DNA of 64,000 nucleotides. It comes from Pseudomonas sp. TTU2014-080ASC. GTDB taxonomy: Bacteria; Pseudomonadota; Gammaproteobacteria; Pseudomonadales; Pseudomonadaceae. Every line of letters begins with the position of its first letter. Position 1 is the first letter of the stretch. Location: NCBI RefSeq assembly GCF_001446935.1, contig NZ_LKKK01000011.1, positions 806,001-870,000 of the forward strand. The letters are read 5' to 3'. The notes below the pieces were generated by a model that was not told the DNA's origin, ran no database searches, and was given only the letters and a program-made list of their open reading frames with translations. The position numbers were made by a program, and so were the translations under genes. Positions 62,556 to 64,000 of the stretch are shown piece after piece.

Positions 62556-63091
62556 AAGTTCTCGTGCTCACAGGTCCGGAATCCTCAGGTAAGAGTTGGC
62601 TGAGCTGCTTGGTTAAAGAGCGGTTTGGTGGCGTTACGGTTGGTGAATATGTTCGCCACTTTATTGAGCAGACGGGACGAGATACCTGTCTCGATGACAT
62701 AGAGGTGATCGCCAGGGGCCAGTTACAGTGGGAGGACTCTGCCAGGGCTGAACGCCCCAGCTTGCTGATTCTGGATACTCACCTGCTGAGCAATATCCTT
62801 TGGAGCCAGACGCTGTTTGGCAGCTATCCCCATTGGTTGGAGACGGAACTGCTGGAGCGTCATTACGACTTGCATCTGTTATTGAGCCCAGCAGATGTTG
62901 AGTGGGTAAGTGATGGGCAGCGATGCCAGCCAGAACTTTACTCGCGCCAAATGTTTTATCAGGACTGTAAGGGGTGGTTGATCAAACACGATCAAGCGTT
63001 TGTTGAGATCGCAGGAAACTGGTCTGAGCGCCGTAATGAAGTACTTGATACCGTAGGCCGCTGGTTGGATCTGGCCGGTACCTCACAGTAA
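62552..63091 (+). CDS. NadR-type nicotinamide riboside kinase
   Basis: This 179-residue protein has a P-loop GPESSGKS (8-15), a central LLILDTHLLSN segment with the catalytic Asp and a lid region near RQMFYQDCKG. It matches the C-terminal kinase domain of NadR without the NMN adenylyltransferase or helix-turn-helix parts. With PnuC it would trap imported nicotinamide riboside as NMN. It overlaps pnuC by four bases. Confidence 0.85.
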   Translation: MKVLVLTGPESSGKSWLSCLVKERFGGVTVGEYVRHFIEQTGRDTCLDDIEVIARGQLQWEDSARAERPSLLILDTHLLSNILWSQTLFGSYPHWLETELLERHYDLHLLLSPADVEWVSDGQRCQPELYSRQMFYQDCKGWLIKHDQAFVEIAGNWSERRNEVLDTVGRWLDLAGTSQ

Positions 63092-63151
63092 GTTGCGATT
63101 TACTGTAGTGAAAAAATCGTGGCGATGTCGTTAGGCATTAGGGGCGGGCGA

Positions 63152-63185
63152 TAGCGGCCAACGCATTTCATTATGTAGGCCGCTA
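63152..63185. other. Hairpin between the kinase gene and a DUF3509-like gene
   Basis: TAGCGGCC (63152-63159) pairs with GGCCGCTA (63178-63185). There is no clear U-tract. It may be a weak bidirectional terminator between the converging genes. Confidence 0.35.
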
Positions 63186-63198
63186 CGAATTGCGACAG

Positions 63199-63486
63199 TT
63201 ATTCCGCCTGATAAGTCAGCAGGCTGTCTTGTTCTTTCAGAGCTTTTCTGAGATCGGATGGAATACTTCCAGAGCGCATTGCCAATTCCAGTCGAATGTT
63301 TTCCAGCGTTTGCGCAAACGAGTCCGGGTCGCCTCGCTGGGCACGGGTCAATACGCGGCTGTAGGAAGTGGCATCGTTATCGTCAAGCAGAGAGAGTACG
63401 ATGCCTCCGTCCGGGCGCGGATTGCTGAATGTTACCCGTAGGGGCGAGAACATTTTTTCCAGAAAATCCTGGTTGATGTTATCCAT
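63199..63486 (-). CDS. Small soluble protein, probably DUF3509
   Basis: This 95-residue protein begins MDNINQDFLEKMFSPLRVTF and has a beta-rich first half (GGIVLSLLDDNDATSY) and a helical end (ENIRLELAMRSGSIPSDLRK). This resembles the DUF3509 proteins, a Pseudomonas-limited family of unknown function. It has a good GGAG site upstream. Confidence 0.6.
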   Translation of the reverse strand: MDNINQDFLEKMFSPLRVTFSNPRPDGGIVLSLLDDNDATSYSRVLTRAQRGDPDSFAQTLENIRLELAMRSGSIPSDLRKALKEQDSLLTYQAE

Positions 63487-63554
63487 AACTATTCTCCACC
63501 TAATAGCTGAAGCAACTGAGAGTGCTAATCAAAAAAATAGTTCTTATTAAAGCG

Positions 63555-63776
63555 CTAGCTCGAAATAGCTTGTTTGGCTTTATCAATAACCTGTTGCAGA
63601 TTAGACCTACTGTACTGGCCGGGGTAGAGCCGTTGAGTGTGTTTGGCAATGCCAGACTGGTTAACGACTGTGAAGCTGAAGCTGCTTTTACGAGCTGCAA
63701 CAATATGACACTCAAGGGGTGAAAACGCGTTACTCAGGATGTTGATGGCATCCCTGATTTCATGATGTGTATTCAT
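63555..63776 (-). CDS. Small hypothetical protein, 73 residues
   Basis: The product begins MNTHHEIRDAINILSNAFSP and has an LECHIVAARKSSFSFTVVNQ beta segment and a helical C-terminus (NLQQVIDKAKQAI). The pattern is like the small DUF1652 proteins of Pseudomonas, but this is a guess. It lies 68 bases upstream of the DUF3509-like gene on the same strand. Confidence 0.5.
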   Translation of the reverse strand: MNTHHEIRDAINILSNAFSPLECHIVAARKSSFSFTVVNQSGIAKHTQRLYPGQYSRSNLQQVIDKAKQAISS

Positions 63777-64000
63777 TTTTATAATGTTTCCTAGACGCTA
63801 TGCGCTTCTGTGCGCAAAGTAAAACTCCATGCAAAGGACCCACAATCAGGTCACAAAAGTATGGAACTGAGTCTGCGAGCGAATAAATAATCCGCCAGCA
63901 AGGGCAGTACCGTGAGGTTGGCTAAGTCTGCTTTAGAAGAGATGGCCAAATCAGTCATGTTGGCGTGCTATCAGAGCTGTGCGGCACTTAAGGTGCGCTC
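63777..64000. other. Right edge of the window
   Basis: No gene is recognised in the last 224 bases. Confidence 0.5.

Overview
The window is a stretch of a gammaproteobacterial chromosome, almost certainly Pseudomonas in the broad sense. Three points support this: the gene order ftsK-lolA-rarA-crcB-serS-cysG-tusEBCD-yccA-tRNA-Ser, the paired earP and Arg32-type efp genes, and the block mlaA-PilZ-rssB-rssC-tal-dusA, which follows the order I remember from P. aeruginosa. The core genes have the GC-rich codon use expected of the genus. No species is named.

Layout. 1-9.7 kb: housekeeping genes for chromosome segregation (ftsK, 5' end cut off), lipoprotein transport, seryl-tRNA charging, siroheme synthesis and tRNA 2-thiouridine sulfur relay, ending in tRNA-Ser(UGA). 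10-13.2 kb: a LexA-controlled umuDC operon, then a decayed minus-strand cassette that looks like a contact-dependent effector interrupted by one stop codon, with a lipoprotein next to it and a stray C-terminal fragment of a larger carrier. 13.2-34.5 kb: metabolic and regulatory accessory genes. These include a Baeyer-Villiger-type monooxygenase with an esterase, rraB, an ATP-grasp/alpha-E/transglutaminase operon, a beta-oxidation thiolase with a multifunctional enzyme, pirin, CorA, an acyltransferase, a chemoreceptor and two glutamine amidotransferase-like proteins.

34.6-46.3 kb: an 11.6-kb filamentous (Pf-like, Inoviridae) prophage integrated into the 3' end of tRNA-Ser(GGA), bounded by 34-bp direct repeats. 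Reading from the right, its minus-strand genes follow the Pf order: excisionase-like regulator, small early proteins, ssDNA-binding protein, two small proteins, major coat, a 23-aa peptide, attachment protein, gVI-like protein, Zot-like assembly ATPase, replication initiator, tyrosine integrase, and a YefM/YoeB toxin-antitoxin pair at the integrase end. A divergent repressor faces the excisionase across three palindromic operators. Between the repressor and attR lies an AT-rich cargo: a PD-(D/E)XK nuclease domain resembling the N-terminus of type I restriction HsdR, followed by a large P-loop NTPase. The reading frames indicate that these were one protein of about 840 residues, now separated by a one-base frame change. 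This is the best candidate in the window for an undescribed, probably antiviral, system.

46.5-64 kb: core genes again. They include EarP and EF-P (arginine rhamnosylation), two LysR regulators flanking a TauE-type exporter, pyrF, queF, a HAD-fold protein lacking its nucleophile, mlaA, PilZ, the RssB/RssC regulatory pair, transaldolase, dusA, a periplasmic binding protein, and a pnuC-nadR-type nicotinamide riboside uptake and phosphorylation pair. The window ends with small proteins of Pseudomonas-type families.
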